Of a stretch of 64,000 bases of DNA, positions 51,562 through 60,243 are shown one piece after another. The stretch covers positions 44,370-108,369 of the forward strand of contig CALXYL010000005.1 of the NCBI GenBank assembly GCA_944392985.1. The letters run 5' to 3'. The translations under genes were made by a program, and so were the position numbers. The DNA comes from an uncultured Spirochaetaceae bacterium. Lineage in GTDB: Bacteria; Spirochaetota; Spirochaetia; Sphaerochaetales; Sphaerochaetaceae. The notes below the pieces were generated by a model that did not search any database, was not told the DNA's origin, and saw only the letters and a program-made list of their open reading frames with translations. How positions within the stretch are numbered: position 1 is the first letter of the stretch; the number at the start of each line of letters is the position of its first letter.

Positions 51562-52660
51562 ATGTTCATAGAAAACCGTTCAAAGTTCGAGGATATCAAG
51601 GAAGAAGCCTACGCAGTATGGAGGCGTCTTTGAGGAGGCTGGTACTGAATCAAAGATAAAGGCCATTGAGGAGGAGACCGCTGCTCCGGATTTCTGGAAT
51701 GACTCCGAGAAGGCGGAGAAGACGTTCCAGAGCCTTACTGCGCTCAAGGACAGCTACTATCCCTGGAAGGAGCTTATTGATGAGATCAATGAGACCGAGG
51801 AGCTTATCGAGCTCTATCAGGGAGAGGAGGATGAGGATCTGAGGGCGGAGCTGGAGGGGCAGATCGAGAAGATCGACAGCGTTTTCAGGCCACTCAGGCT
51901 CAAGACTCTCCTTGATGGGAAGAATGACAAGAACAATGTGTTCCTCACTGTCCATTCCGGAGCTGGCGGCAACGAGGCTTCCGACTGGACACAGATGCTG
52001 ATGCGCATGTACACGAGATGGGCTGAACGCCATGGCTTCAAGTGCGAAGTGCTTGATATGCAGGAGGACGAGGGCGGAATCAAGAGCGTTTCGATCAAGA
52101 TCTCCGGTCCATATGCGTTCGGGTACCTCAAGGGAGAGGCAGGGGTGCATCGCCTTGTGCGTATCTCTCCTTTCGATTCCGCGAAGAGGAGGCATACATC
52201 CTTCGCTTCAGTCTATGCATCCCCTGAAGTCGATGATGATATCGAGATAGAGCTCAAGCCAGAGGATTACCGTCTTGATACCTATCGCGCGGGAGGTGCC
52301 GGCGGCCAGCATGTCAACAAGACCGACAGCGCTGTCAGGATCACGCATTATGCGACGGGCATCGTTGTCCAGTGCCAGAATGAGCGCAGCCAGTTCATGA
52401 ATAAGGATGTCGCGTTCAAGATGCTTCGTTCCAGGCTCTATGAGTATTACCAGAAGAAGAGGGAGGAGGAGCATCAGAAGGATGCCATCGCCAAGAAGGA
52501 TATCTCATGGGGAAACCAGATCAGAAGCTATGTATTCCAGCCCTACACGCTTGTGAAGGATCATCGTACAGGCTGCCAGACTGGGAACATCTCCGCTGTA
52601 ATGGATGGCGAGATCGATGATTTCATTGAGAGCTATCTCCACTTCCAGAAGGAGGCTTGA
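51562..52660 (+). CDS. prfB: peptide chain release factor 2, needs +1 frameshift
   Basis: RF2 releases proteins at UGA and UAA. The reading frame from ATG 51562 gives [23 protein letters not shown] and stops at TGA 51631. A +1 shift at CTT continues as [15 protein letters not shown] and runs to 52660 (365 residues in total). The continuation carries RISPFDS (stop-codon recognition) and [15 protein letters not shown] (GGQ). The gene follows the GH57-like stop by one base. A plain ORF caller would report only a truncated downstream piece. Confidence 0.95.
51620..51633 (+). promoter_or_regulatory. programmed +1 frameshift site in prfB
   Basis: GGAGG (51620-51624), three bases CGT, slippery CTT (51628-51630), then TGA. 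The layout equals the known autoregulatory RF2 site: an internal Shine-Dalgarno three bases before CTT-TGA. Low RF2 favours the shift and so more RF2. Confidence 0.93.
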
Positions 52661-53837
52661 GCTTCTTGCTATCATCCTGATGCTGCCATCCTTTCTGATG
52701 GCGGCATCATTCAGGCTTGCGGTGGTGACTGACAGCAGGCCCTACAGCGCGATGCTCTCGGATGCTCTCGCTCTTGTCCCGGGGCCTGTCACGGCTCCGG
52801 ATGCGCTTTCTGATGCTATGGCTGATGATGCGCAGCGCGCAGTCTATGCAAGGGAAGCGGAAGTGTCCTCTTTAAGGCGGCGTGAGTCCTTTGCCGCTCT
52901 CGAAGCACTTTCTGATGAGGCCACATCGGGAGATACTGATTACTTCCTGGAGATCGTCGAGCCCGTGTTCTCACCGGAGGAGAAGGGGTTCCTCTTCTCC
53001 GGGGATGAGGATGCCAGATGCTTCCTGATGCTTCGTGAGGATCTTGATGCACTGGTTGTTGCAGATGTGGAGGAGGATGGGATGCTCTGTGAGAGCACGC
53101 TGCGTTTGAATGGGGAAGAGGTCCACCATTCGCTTTATCTCCCCTCTGACGAGAGTGTGGAGTTCATGGCGATCCTCTCAGTCCTCACCGGCTATCTTAA
53201 GGGGCCTTTATTTGCGGTTGTCCGTGTCGATGTCCCTGAAAGCGTACTCGTGCAGGTCGATGGCGATGAAGTGAAGCCGATCAGGGGGTGCATCGTGTTG
53301 GAAAAAGGAGAGCATCGGTTCTCCTTCTCCTCCCCTGATTACGAGAATGCGGTGATGGAGGCTGATGTGGCGGATGGGACAGTGGTTGCACCATCTCTTC
53401 AAAAGCGTTCCTTCGGGCCTCTTTTCGTTTCCTCTCGTCCCTATGGCAGCACTCTCTCTTTCCGTGGGCTGGAGCAGGATAGCCATCTGGTCAGCAATGC
53501 TGTCATACCTTTCCAGATGACGCTCACACATCCTGGTTTCAGTGATCTCTCTGTGCAGTCGAGGCTTCCGATGGAGACGATCCATGTCAGCCTCCGACCG
53601 GAGTGGATGGCGGATGAGGATTTGATAGGAAGGGCGAAGGATCGGTTCTATACCAATCTGATTGCCACGATCGTATCATTCGGATGCTATGTGGCGTCCG
53701 GCTCCCTTTCTGATATATTCACAGAAGTGGAGCTCAGGCCCGTCGCAGCTCTCGCGGCGGGGATCAGCATCGTGCAGCTTGTGGAGCTGTTCGATTCCAT
53801 GTTCGATTATTACCAGGCTGCCCGTCTGGGCATTTAG
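52617..53837 (+). CDS. exported protein with PEGA-like domain, unknown function
   Basis: This protein of about 406 residues has an arginine-rich n-region and hydrophobic signal segment ([20 protein letters not shown]). A PEGA-like module lies near residues 195-245 (SVLVQVDGDEVKPIRGCIVLEKGEHRF), and a hydrophobic C-terminal stretch (NLIATIVSFGCYVASGS ... AALAAGISIVQLVELF) may anchor it in the membrane. The start is uncertain: 52617 and 52605 both overlap prfB, and no clear ribosome site decides. The role is unknown. ftsY follows after 8 bp. Confidence 0.7.
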   Translation: MISLRAISTSRRRLELLAIILMLPSFLMAASFRLAVVTDSRPYSAMLSDALALVPGPVTAPDALSDAMADDAQRAVYAREAEVSSLRRRESFAALEALSDEATSGDTDYFLEIVEPVFSPEEKGFLFSGDEDARCFLMLREDLDALVVADVEEDGMLCESTLRLNGEEVHHSLYLPSDESVEFMAILSVLTGYLKGPLFAVVRVDVPESVLVQVDGDEVKPIRGCIVLEKGEHRFSFSSPDYENAVMEADVADGTVVAPSLQKRSFGPLFVSSRPYGSTLSFRGLEQDSHLVSNAVIPFQMTLTHPGFSDLSVQSRLPMETIHVSLRPEWMADEDLIGRAKDRFYTNLIATIVSFGCYVASGSLSDIFTEVELRPVAALAAGISIVQLVELFDSMFDYYQAARLGI

Positions 53838-53845
53838 GAGGGAAT

Positions 53846-54721
53846 ATGTTCTTCAGGAAATTCGGTGAGAAGCTGAAGAGCCTCTTCGGAGGAAGGAAGA
53901 TAGACGAGGCGTTCTTCGAGGAGCTTGAGGACACGCTGATAGAAGGGGATCTCGGCGCGAGGCTGACCGATGAGATCGTTGAGGAGCTCAGGGAGACTGC
54001 CAGACGCGAGCATATAACGGAGGCTGCTGATCTGCAGAAACGCATGAAGGAACTGCTTTCCGCTTACATCAGGGCCTACGATGAGAAGCCGGAGAAGGGC
54101 AGCCTCAATGTCTATATGATCCTTGGTGTCAATGGAGTGGGGAAGACAACGACGATCGCTAAGATGGCAAAGCTCTTCTCGGGAGAGGGGTATAAGGTCC
54201 TTCTTGCCGCTGGAGACACATTCCGTGCCGCCGCTGTTGATCAGCTGGAGATCCATGCTGACCGTCTTGGAATGAGGATCGTCAAGCAGCAGATGGGCTC
54301 TGATCCTGGTGCTGTGATATATGATGCGATCACATCCGCCCAGTCGCATGGCGATGACCTGATACTTGCCGATACGGCAGGACGCATGCACAACAAGGAG
54401 AACCTGATGAAGGAGCTCCAGAAGATGGACAAGGTCATCAGGGCGAAGGGAGTGGATGAGGCTCATTACAGACGCTTCCTTGTCATCGATGCCACGACTG
54501 GACAGAATGGCGTTTCACAGGCGTTGCTGTTCAACCAGGCGGTCAAGCTGGATGGAATCATACTTACCAAGTACGATTCTGCCGCAAAGGGAGGTGCGCT
54601 TGTCCAGATAGGAAGGACCCTCGGCCTTCCAATCCTCTTCGTCTGCGTCGGCGAGAAGTATGATGATATCAGGCCATTTGATAAGGAGGAGTTCCTGAGC
54701 TCCCTGATGGGGCTTGAATGA
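53846..54721 (+). CDS. ftsY: signal recognition particle receptor FtsY
   Basis: This 291-residue SRP-type GTPase has G1 GVNGVGKTTT at 94-103, DTFRAAAVDQLE, DTAGR (G3) and TKYDSAAKGG (G4 and the following loop), plus the N domain helices at 1-85. The long acidic membrane domain of E. coli FtsY is absent, as in many bacteria. It docks SRP-ribosome complexes to the translocon. AGGAGG precedes ATG; the next gene overlaps by 4 bp. Confidence 0.95.
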   Translation: MFFRKFGEKLKSLFGGRKIDEAFFEELEDTLIEGDLGARLTDEIVEELRETARREHITEAADLQKRMKELLSAYIRAYDEKPEKGSLNVYMILGVNGVGKTTTIAKMAKLFSGEGYKVLLAAGDTFRAAAVDQLEIHADRLGMRIVKQQMGSDPGAVIYDAITSAQSHGDDLILADTAGRMHNKENLMKELQKMDKVIRAKGVDEAHYRRFLVIDATTGQNGVSQALLFNQAVKLDGIILTKYDSAAKGGALVQIGRTLGLPILFVCVGEKYDDIRPFDKEEFLSSLMGLE

Positions 54722-55632
54722 GAAACCGGCTCCCTGCTTTCATCCTCATGATCCTGTTGCTGCTGCCATGCTATGGCCGGGCCTTCATCTCCAATGCCAT
54801 CGGGCAGGAGCTTGAGCCGCTTGATGCGCTTTCAGGACAAGGCTATGAAGGGGAGAGCGATGGTTCCTCCACCATCATCTACCATGATGGAATTCCCATT
54901 ATGAAGTGCGCTGTGGACAGCAATGGATACACGATTGAAAGAGGCGGGGAGAAGGAGAGCGTCCTGTTCGACGAAAGCGGAAGGCCTCTGGAGTGGCGTT
55001 ATCTGACAGAAAGCGGAGAGGAGATCCACAGGTATTCATATGATGGCAGCCGCCTTTCTTCCGTGAATGTCTCCATAGATGGTGCAATTGTCCGTATCAC
55101 TGAGTATCTTGAAACGCCTTCAGGGAGGCTTGCGGCGCTTTCCGGCTCTGAGGATGCCTATATCGGAGAGGACTTCTATGTGTATTCCCTCGATGGGGAG
55201 AGTGTCAGGGTGTCATTCAGGGGCGAGGAAGGGGAAGGCCTTGCTGATGTGATGGACTATGAAGTGGAGCCTGATGGGGGATGGACGAGACGGGAGACAC
55301 TTCCTGATGGCAGTGAGCGTATCGTCCGCTATGATGCGAAGGGACGCCTGGTAGAGGAATATGAAAGCGGAAAAGGGGTTTCCTACTTCTACGGAGACGA
55401 TGGAGCTTTGGAGCGCGTCATCACTGAGAGGGGAGGCGAGGAGGTCATCGAAAGCTATGATGATGGTCAGCCTGTCCGCTCTGAATACCGCTATGATGGC
55501 ATCACTGAGCGTGTGAGATACCGCCTTGATGATGGAAGCATAGAGGAGATACGCTACCGCCATGGACAGCCGGATTACAGGATCCTCTTCGATGGAGACG
55601 GGCTCCGCGTGAAGGAGGTGGAGCGCCTATGA
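54718..55632 (+). CDS. exported protein with YD-like antiparallel repeats, unknown function
   Basis: This 304-residue protein has a signal peptide (MRNRLPAFILMILLLLPCYG). The rest is acidic and beta-rich, with repeated short strand pairs such as YSYDGSRLSSV, VRYDAKGRLVEEYE and YFYGDDGALERV that look like YD/RHS-type repeats. I recognise no enzyme motif. It is wedged between ftsY and an ABC permease with 4 bp overlaps on both sides, so a role with the exporter in the envelope is plausible but unproven. Confidence 0.75.
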   Translation: MRNRLPAFILMILLLLPCYGRAFISNAIGQELEPLDALSGQGYEGESDGSSTIIYHDGIPIMKCAVDSNGYTIERGGEKESVLFDESGRPLEWRYLTESGEEIHRYSYDGSRLSSVNVSIDGAIVRITEYLETPSGRLAALSGSEDAYIGEDFYVYSLDGESVRVSFRGEEGEGLADVMDYEVEPDGGWTRRETLPDGSERIVRYDAKGRLVEEYESGKGVSYFYGDDGALERVITERGGEEVIESYDDGQPVRSEYRYDGITERVRYRLDDGSIEEIRYRHGQPDYRILFDGDGLRVKEVERL

Positions 55633-56711
55633 TACTGCACACCGCCATGCGCTACAGCTTCTCTTCGGAAGCAGGGCATCGATCAAGAGCGGTACGTATC
55701 GCCCTTTCCCTTGCGCTATCCCTTGCGATGCTGCTTGTCACTATGTCAGTCATGGAGTATCTGCAGTCGAGCCGGTTCAGCGCGATCAGGGATGCCTTTT
55801 CCTTCGATATGACTCTTTCAGGGGATCATGTTCTGGAGATGAGAAGCCGCTATCCCGATGCAAGCGTGTTCTCCTACGGGGAGACAGAGGCATTAGGGGA
55901 TGGGAAGGCTTTCCTTGTACGGTACATCGACGCATCGTATGATGGCGCGCTCTCCATTGGGATCGGTACATCCGATGCGCTCCTTGTGCCTTATTCCGTA
56001 TTCCTCCGTGACAGCGACGGCTTCATGGATCTGACGATGATGGCAGAGGGGGAAAGCGGGAGGATGCTTCCCCGGACAGAGACATACGTGATCTCAGGTG
56101 CATTCTATACGCCGCTTGGAAGCGCTGAGGACAGTTCGATGCTTTTTCTTCCTTACTCGATGATGAGGGAAGGAATCCCCATTTATACCGCGATCAAAGG
56201 CGTTGATAGCTCAGCGCTTGATGAGCTGAGGATGGAAGGCTATGAAGGCGTTTCATGGAAGGAGAAGGAGGCTGGTCTTTATTCAGCCTTCCTCATCGAG
56301 AAGGTGATGATGTACGTTGTCCTCTCCATGCTTTTCGTCATAATACTTGTCTCAGCCAGGAACAGCGTGCGCGTGTTCTTCCTCTCTCGGCGCCGTGAGA
56401 TCGCAGAGCTGCAGGTGCTCGGAATGGAAAACGGGAAGAGGCTTTGTGTATTCCTCATCGCCTTTGGCATCATCGCGGTTATCGGGCTTGCTTCCGGATT
56501 CGCTCTCGCCGCCATGCTGCTTCCTGCCGCAGAGCTTTATATGCACGCCGCATTCCTTGTTGATGCACATCTGCATCTGCCTATCGCTGCGGGACTGCTC
56601 TATTCTGCGGTGCTGATTGCGATGATAGTCCTCTTCGCTCTTGCTGAAGAGCGCTCATATGGGAAAATGGATCTTCTGGAGGTGATTGCTGATGAATCTT
56701 CTGGAGCTTGA
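55629..56711 (+). CDS. ABC exporter permease, FtsX/LolC-like
   Basis: This 360-residue protein has one membrane segment near the N-terminus (about 24-45), a large periplasmic domain, and three membrane segments at about 218-340, the FtsX/MacB/LolC layout. Together with the ATPase at 56692 and the permease at 57362 it forms a complete type VII ABC system. The periplasmic domains are small and divergent. Confidence 0.82.
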   Translation: MILHTAMRYSFSSEAGHRSRAVRIALSLALSLAMLLVTMSVMEYLQSSRFSAIRDAFSFDMTLSGDHVLEMRSRYPDASVFSYGETEALGDGKAFLVRYIDASYDGALSIGIGTSDALLVPYSVFLRDSDGFMDLTMMAEGESGRMLPRTETYVISGAFYTPLGSAEDSSMLFLPYSMMREGIPIYTAIKGVDSSALDELRMEGYEGVSWKEKEAGLYSAFLIEKVMMYVVLSMLFVIILVSARNSVRVFFLSRRREIAELQVLGMENGKRLCVFLIAFGIIAVIGLASGFALAAMLLPAAELYMHAAFLVDAHLHLPIAAGLLYSAVLIAMIVLFALAEERSYGKMDLLEVIADESSGA

Positions 56712-57369
56712 GGGAATCAGGAAATCATTTCCCTCTCCATCAGGGGGAAGGATCTCGATACTCGATGGAGTTGATCTGTCGCTCAGTGAGGGAGAGATCG
56801 TCTCAATCGTCGGAAGGAGCGGATCGGGGAAGAGCACCCTTCTCTCGATAGCGGCGCTTCTGTCGCGTCCGGATGAGGGGTGTATCAGATACTCCGGTCG
56901 TGATGTCTCCTCCCTTGATGAGCGTGGAACAGCGGCATTGCGCGCAGCTTCCATGGGCTTTGTATTCCAGTCATCCCTGCTTCTTTCTGACTTCTCAGCG
57001 GAGGAGAATATCGCTATGCCTCTGATGATACAGGGAATGAAACGACAGGAGGCGCTGCATGAGGCCGCTAGGTATCTGGAGCTTGTCGGTCTTTCGGATA
57101 GGAGAAAGCACAGAAGCGCGGCCCTTTCCGGTGGTGAGAGGCAGCGTGTCGCCATAGCCCGGGCGATAGCGGGCAATCCTCTTGTGATATTTGCCGATGA
57201 GCCGACGGGCTCCTTGGATGAGAAGAGCGCGGCCGCAATCGAGACGATCCTTCTCGACGCAGTCCGGTCAACAGGTCATTCACTGCTCTTCGTTACCCAT
57301 GATCTGGACTTTGCTGCCAAGGCTGACAGGCGGCTGGAGCTTATGGAAGGGGTTCTCTGCGATGCATGA
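56692..57369 (+). CDS. ABC transporter ATP-binding protein, LolD/MacB-like
   Basis: This 225-residue ATPase has Walker A GRSGSGKST, signature LSGGERQRVAIARA, Walker B VIFADEPTGSLDE and the H-loop THD. It groups by sequence style with LolD/MacB/FtsE. GGAGG lies ahead of ATG 56692, which overlaps the permease gene by 20 bp. In a diderm with many lipoproteins a lipoprotein-release role is attractive, but other type VII functions fit too. Confidence 0.9.
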   Translation: MNLLELEGIRKSFPSPSGGRISILDGVDLSLSEGEIVSIVGRSGSGKSTLLSIAALLSRPDEGCIRYSGRDVSSLDERGTAALRAASMGFVFQSSLLLSDFSAEENIAMPLMIQGMKRQEALHEAARYLELVGLSDRRKHRSAALSGGERQRVAIARAIAGNPLVIFADEPTGSLDEKSAAAIETILLDAVRSTGHSLLFVTHDLDFAAKADRRLELMEGVLCDA

Positions 57370-58483
57370 TGGCTGCAGGCTATATGCCAGGAGGAAGATG
57401 GGAGAGGGGATGGGGATCCGCTACAGGATCACTGCCTTCATGCCTCTCCTGATCCTCTTCCTTGTCTCATTGGTTCTGTCCTTCGCCCTCTGCTTCATAT
57501 CATCGGTTTCTTCGGAGATCGATAGGATGATCATGATCCTCGGCTCGGGGACCGTCTATTCCTCCTCCGATCCTTCTGGGTACGCTCCCCAAGGGGCAGA
57601 GGTTGCTCCAGTAAGGAGCGGCAGCGGCCTGCTCTATTCCGAGGACGGGGAAAGCGCTGTGATGCTGAAAGGTGTCGGGAATGGGTACTTTTCCGGAATG
57701 CGTGGCGAGGAGCTCAGCATCGAGGTATACGATCAGGAATGCGTGAATCCTGTTGTTGTTTCATCTGCGCTCTCCGATGATCTCTCCCTTGACCTTGGCG
57801 ATCGATTCACATTGCTTGTATGGGAGGAGAGCAGGGGACGTGCACGCCCATTCCTGTGCACGGTGAAAGCTGTATTCAGCTCTGTCTACCCACAGCTTGA
57901 CAGCCATCTTGCCTATGTTGACATCAACCTGCTCTCATCCCCTGTCGGCTTCGAGATGCTGCTTCCGGAAGGAGCGGATCCCGATTCCGTATGCACCCAG
58001 CTCTGGGAGAACGGCATAGGAGCCCAGACGTATCGCACGATGTATGCATCCCTTTACGGCAATGTGCGCGCTTCGATCGGGATACTCTATATAATCCTCG
58101 CAGCGGTAGCGCTTCTCGCGGCATTCTTCTCCTCCGATGCCGCGCAGAGCTATATCTCACGCGACCGTAAGGATATCCACGAGCTATGGATGCTCGGTAT
58201 GGAGAGGAGTGCAATACGCGGCATCTATTTCCGCATAACCCTCTTTTCTGTCACGGCAGCGGCCCTTTCCGGAATCATCATCGGCATCCTCTGCGCCCTT
58301 CTTTCTCCACTTGCCATTGCTGCCGTAGCTGCAGCAGAGCCTGCTTTCCTTGATTACTATGTCACATCCTTCTCTGTCACCATTCCCACTATGCCTCTCG
58401 TGGCGATGGCGGTTATGATAGAGGCTGTATCAGCGCTTTCCGTCGCCTTCTCCCTCCGATCCCGGGCTTTCCAGCTTTCCTAG
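57362..58483 (+). CDS. ABC exporter permease, FtsX/LolE-like
   Basis: This 373-residue protein has the same layout as the permease at 55629: an N-terminal membrane segment (about 25-50), a periplasmic domain and three C-terminal segments (about 235-365). It is probably the second half of the heterodimeric exporter. ATG 57362 overlaps the ATPase stop and has AAGGGG nine bases upstream; internal ATGs at 57398 and 57410 are alternatives. It is the last gene of the long unit starting at rnfC. Confidence 0.8.
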   Translation: MHDGCRLYARRKMGEGMGIRYRITAFMPLLILFLVSLVLSFALCFISSVSSEIDRMIMILGSGTVYSSSDPSGYAPQGAEVAPVRSGSGLLYSEDGESAVMLKGVGNGYFSGMRGEELSIEVYDQECVNPVVVSSALSDDLSLDLGDRFTLLVWEESRGRARPFLCTVKAVFSSVYPQLDSHLAYVDINLLSSPVGFEMLLPEGADPDSVCTQLWENGIGAQTYRTMYASLYGNVRASIGILYIILAAVALLAAFFSSDAAQSYISRDRKDIHELWMLGMERSAIRGIYFRITLFSVTAAALSGIIIGILCALLSPLAIAAVAAAEPAFLDYYVTSFSVTIPTMPLVAMAVMIEAVSALSVAFSLRSRAFQLS

Positions 58484-58498
58484 AATCGGGATAATCGC

Positions 58499-58504
58499 TA
58501 TAGT
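58499..58504 (+). promoter_or_regulatory. -10 box abutting the rnz start (leaderless)
   Basis: TATAGT, exactly six bases, then GTG 58511. No Shine-Dalgarno sequence. The -35 is weak (TTTCCT at 58476-58481). Confidence 0.55.
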
Positions 58505-58510
58505 TTCCCT

Positions 58511-59434
58511 GTGAACCTAGAAGCATTCCAGCTTGGGACAAGCGGCATGATGCCGCTGCCTGGGCGTTTTCTGACATCGGTACTCGTGCGGCGTGATGGC
58601 GATCTCTTCCTCTTCGATTCAGGAGAGGGGACGCAGGTGTCCATGAAGATGCTCAATCTGAAATGGAAGAAGATATCTGCCGTATTCATCTCCCATATGC
58701 ATGCCGATCATGTTACAGGGCTTCCTGGAATCCTGATGCTCTCATCCCAGGTTGACCGGACGGAACCTCTGTACATCGTAGGGCCGCAGAAGCTCCGGGA
58801 CTATGTCGAGTCGTCGCGGCGCATCCTCGATATGTACATAAACTATGAGATCAGGTTCATCCCTGTTGAGACCGGCGTTGTATTCTCCGGCGATGGATTC
58901 ACGATACAGGCGTTCCCCCTGATCCATACAAAGCCATGCTATGGCTATGCGCTTGTTGAGGAAAGGAGGAAGGGGGAGTTCTTCCCGGAGAAGGCTGAGG
59001 CTCTTGGAATCCCACGGGGAAAGCTCTGGGGAATGCTCCAGAATGGCGGGACTGTGGAACTGGAGGATGGCCGCATCATCGACAGCAGCATGGTGATGGG
59101 AGAGGCTCGCGATGGCAGGAAGATCAGCTACGTCACAGATACTGCGTACTTCGAGTCGATAGCAGATTACGTCCATGATTCCGATATCCTATTCTGTGAG
59201 GGCATGTTCGAGAAGGCGCTTGCCGCGACTGCAAGGGAGAAACGGCATATGACGAGCTATGAGGCTGGTCTTGTCGCGCGTGACAGCTGCAGCCGGATTC
59301 TCTGCCTGCAGCATTACTCGCCGCGGTATTCGGACAAGGAACTGAAGATACTTGAGCGGGATGCCAAGGAGGTATTCCCGGATACAGTCCTCACGAAGGA
59401 CAGGATGACATTCGCTGTTCCACTGAAGGATTGA
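58511..59434 (+). CDS. rnz: ribonuclease Z
   Basis: This 307-residue metallo-beta-lactamase-fold enzyme trims tRNA 3' ends. It has LGTSGMMPLPGRFLTS, the metal site SHMHADHVTG (His62, His64, Asp66, His67), a VTDTAYF aspartate segment and the late HYSPRY histidine. The start is GTG, preceded by a -10 box at six bases. The cca gene in this window implies that some tRNA genes lack encoded CCA, where RNase Z trimming is needed. Confidence 0.94.
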   Translation: MNLEAFQLGTSGMMPLPGRFLTSVLVRRDGDLFLFDSGEGTQVSMKMLNLKWKKISAVFISHMHADHVTGLPGILMLSSQVDRTEPLYIVGPQKLRDYVESSRRILDMYINYEIRFIPVETGVVFSGDGFTIQAFPLIHTKPCYGYALVEERRKGEFFPEKAEALGIPRGKLWGMLQNGGTVELEDGRIIDSSMVMGEARDGRKISYVTDTAYFESIADYVHDSDILFCEGMFEKALAATAREKRHMTSYEAGLVARDSCSRILCLQHYSPRYSDKELKILERDAKEVFPDTVLTKDRMTFAVPLKD

Positions 59435-59436
59435 TG

Positions 59437-59442
59437 TATAAT
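59437..59442 (+). promoter_or_regulatory. -10 box of the esterase/beta-barrel unit, with a normal ribosome site
   Basis: TATAAT three bases after the rnz stop. Unlike the leaderless sites it is followed by GGGAGGAGAGGAAGG and ATG 59463, a conventional short leader. Confidence 0.5.
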
Positions 59443-59462
59443 CATGAGGGAGGAGAGGAAGG

Positions 59463-60239
59463 ATGCGCACAGTCAGATACAGCATCGGTGCAAACAAGGC
59501 TGAGTTCTATGGCTATATCCATGAGGATATGGCGAGCGTTGGAGGGTGCTATGCAAAGCGCCCCGCTGTCATTGTATGTCCCGGAGGGGGCTATATCCTT
59601 CTTTCCATAAGAGAGGAGGATCCCGTTGTGTTCCCTCTCTTCTCACATGGCTACAATGTATTCGTGCTCAAGTACAGCGTCGGCCCCGCAATAAGGACCG
59701 CGTGGCCAGAAGCTGAAGCCGCAGAGGCTATCGCGATACTCCGCCGTGATGCGGAGGAACTGATGATCGATACCGCTTCGATTGCGATAATGGGCTTCTC
59801 TGCCGGTGGGCATGTCGCAGCCTCTGCCGCCTGCCACTGGGAGAAGTACGGGAAGGAATCACGGCCGGATGCTGCTGTCCTCTGCTACCCGGTGATAACG
59901 ATGGGGCCTCATGGGCATCAGGGAAGCACTGATAACCTCACTGGCGGGGATCAGGAGCTTATCTCATACTACTCACTTGAGACACAGGTGACAGAAAGGA
60001 CAGCGCCATGCTTTGTATGGCATACATTCCCTGATGCATCCGTTCCGGTCTATAATTCGCTTGCATTTGCCTCGGCTCTCCATGAAAAGGGCGTCTGCTG
60101 TGAGCTCCATGTCTACTCCGAAGGCATCCATGGGCTTTCGCTCGGGCACAGGGAGACGGGGAAGGAGGAGAAGGCTGTACAGAGCTGGATGGCGCTTGCG
60201 ATATCCTGGCTTGATAGGAGATGGGGCTTCGTAAAGTAG
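59463..60239 (+). CDS. alpha/beta hydrolase, esterase/lipase (BD-FAE-like)
   Basis: This 258-residue serine hydrolase has the oxyanion loop CPGGGY at about 39-44, nucleophile elbow GFSAGG (Ser113), FPDASVPVYNS before the acid position and a late GIHGLSLG with the catalytic histidine. The pattern matches carbohydrate-esterase-like proteins such as acetyl-xylan esterases. No signal peptide, so it is cytoplasmic. It leads the unit with four beta-barrel genes after it. Confidence 0.88.
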   Translation: MRTVRYSIGANKAEFYGYIHEDMASVGGCYAKRPAVIVCPGGGYILLSIREEDPVVFPLFSHGYNVFVLKYSVGPAIRTAWPEAEAAEAIAILRRDAEELMIDTASIAIMGFSAGGHVAASAACHWEKYGKESRPDAAVLCYPVITMGPHGHQGSTDNLTGGDQELISYYSLETQVTERTAPCFVWHTFPDASVPVYNSLAFASALHEKGVCCELHVYSEGIHGLSLGHRETGKEEKAVQSWMALAISWLDRRWGFVK

Positions 60240-60243
60240 CGCT

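Noticed and set aside
51938..52660. Stand-alone short release-factor-like gene
   Set aside because: It is the C-terminal part of prfB behind the programmed frameshift.
53834..54466. Long minus-strand open frame opposite ftsY
   Set aside because: It is the shadow of the ftsY coding strand; its protein has no recognisable motif.
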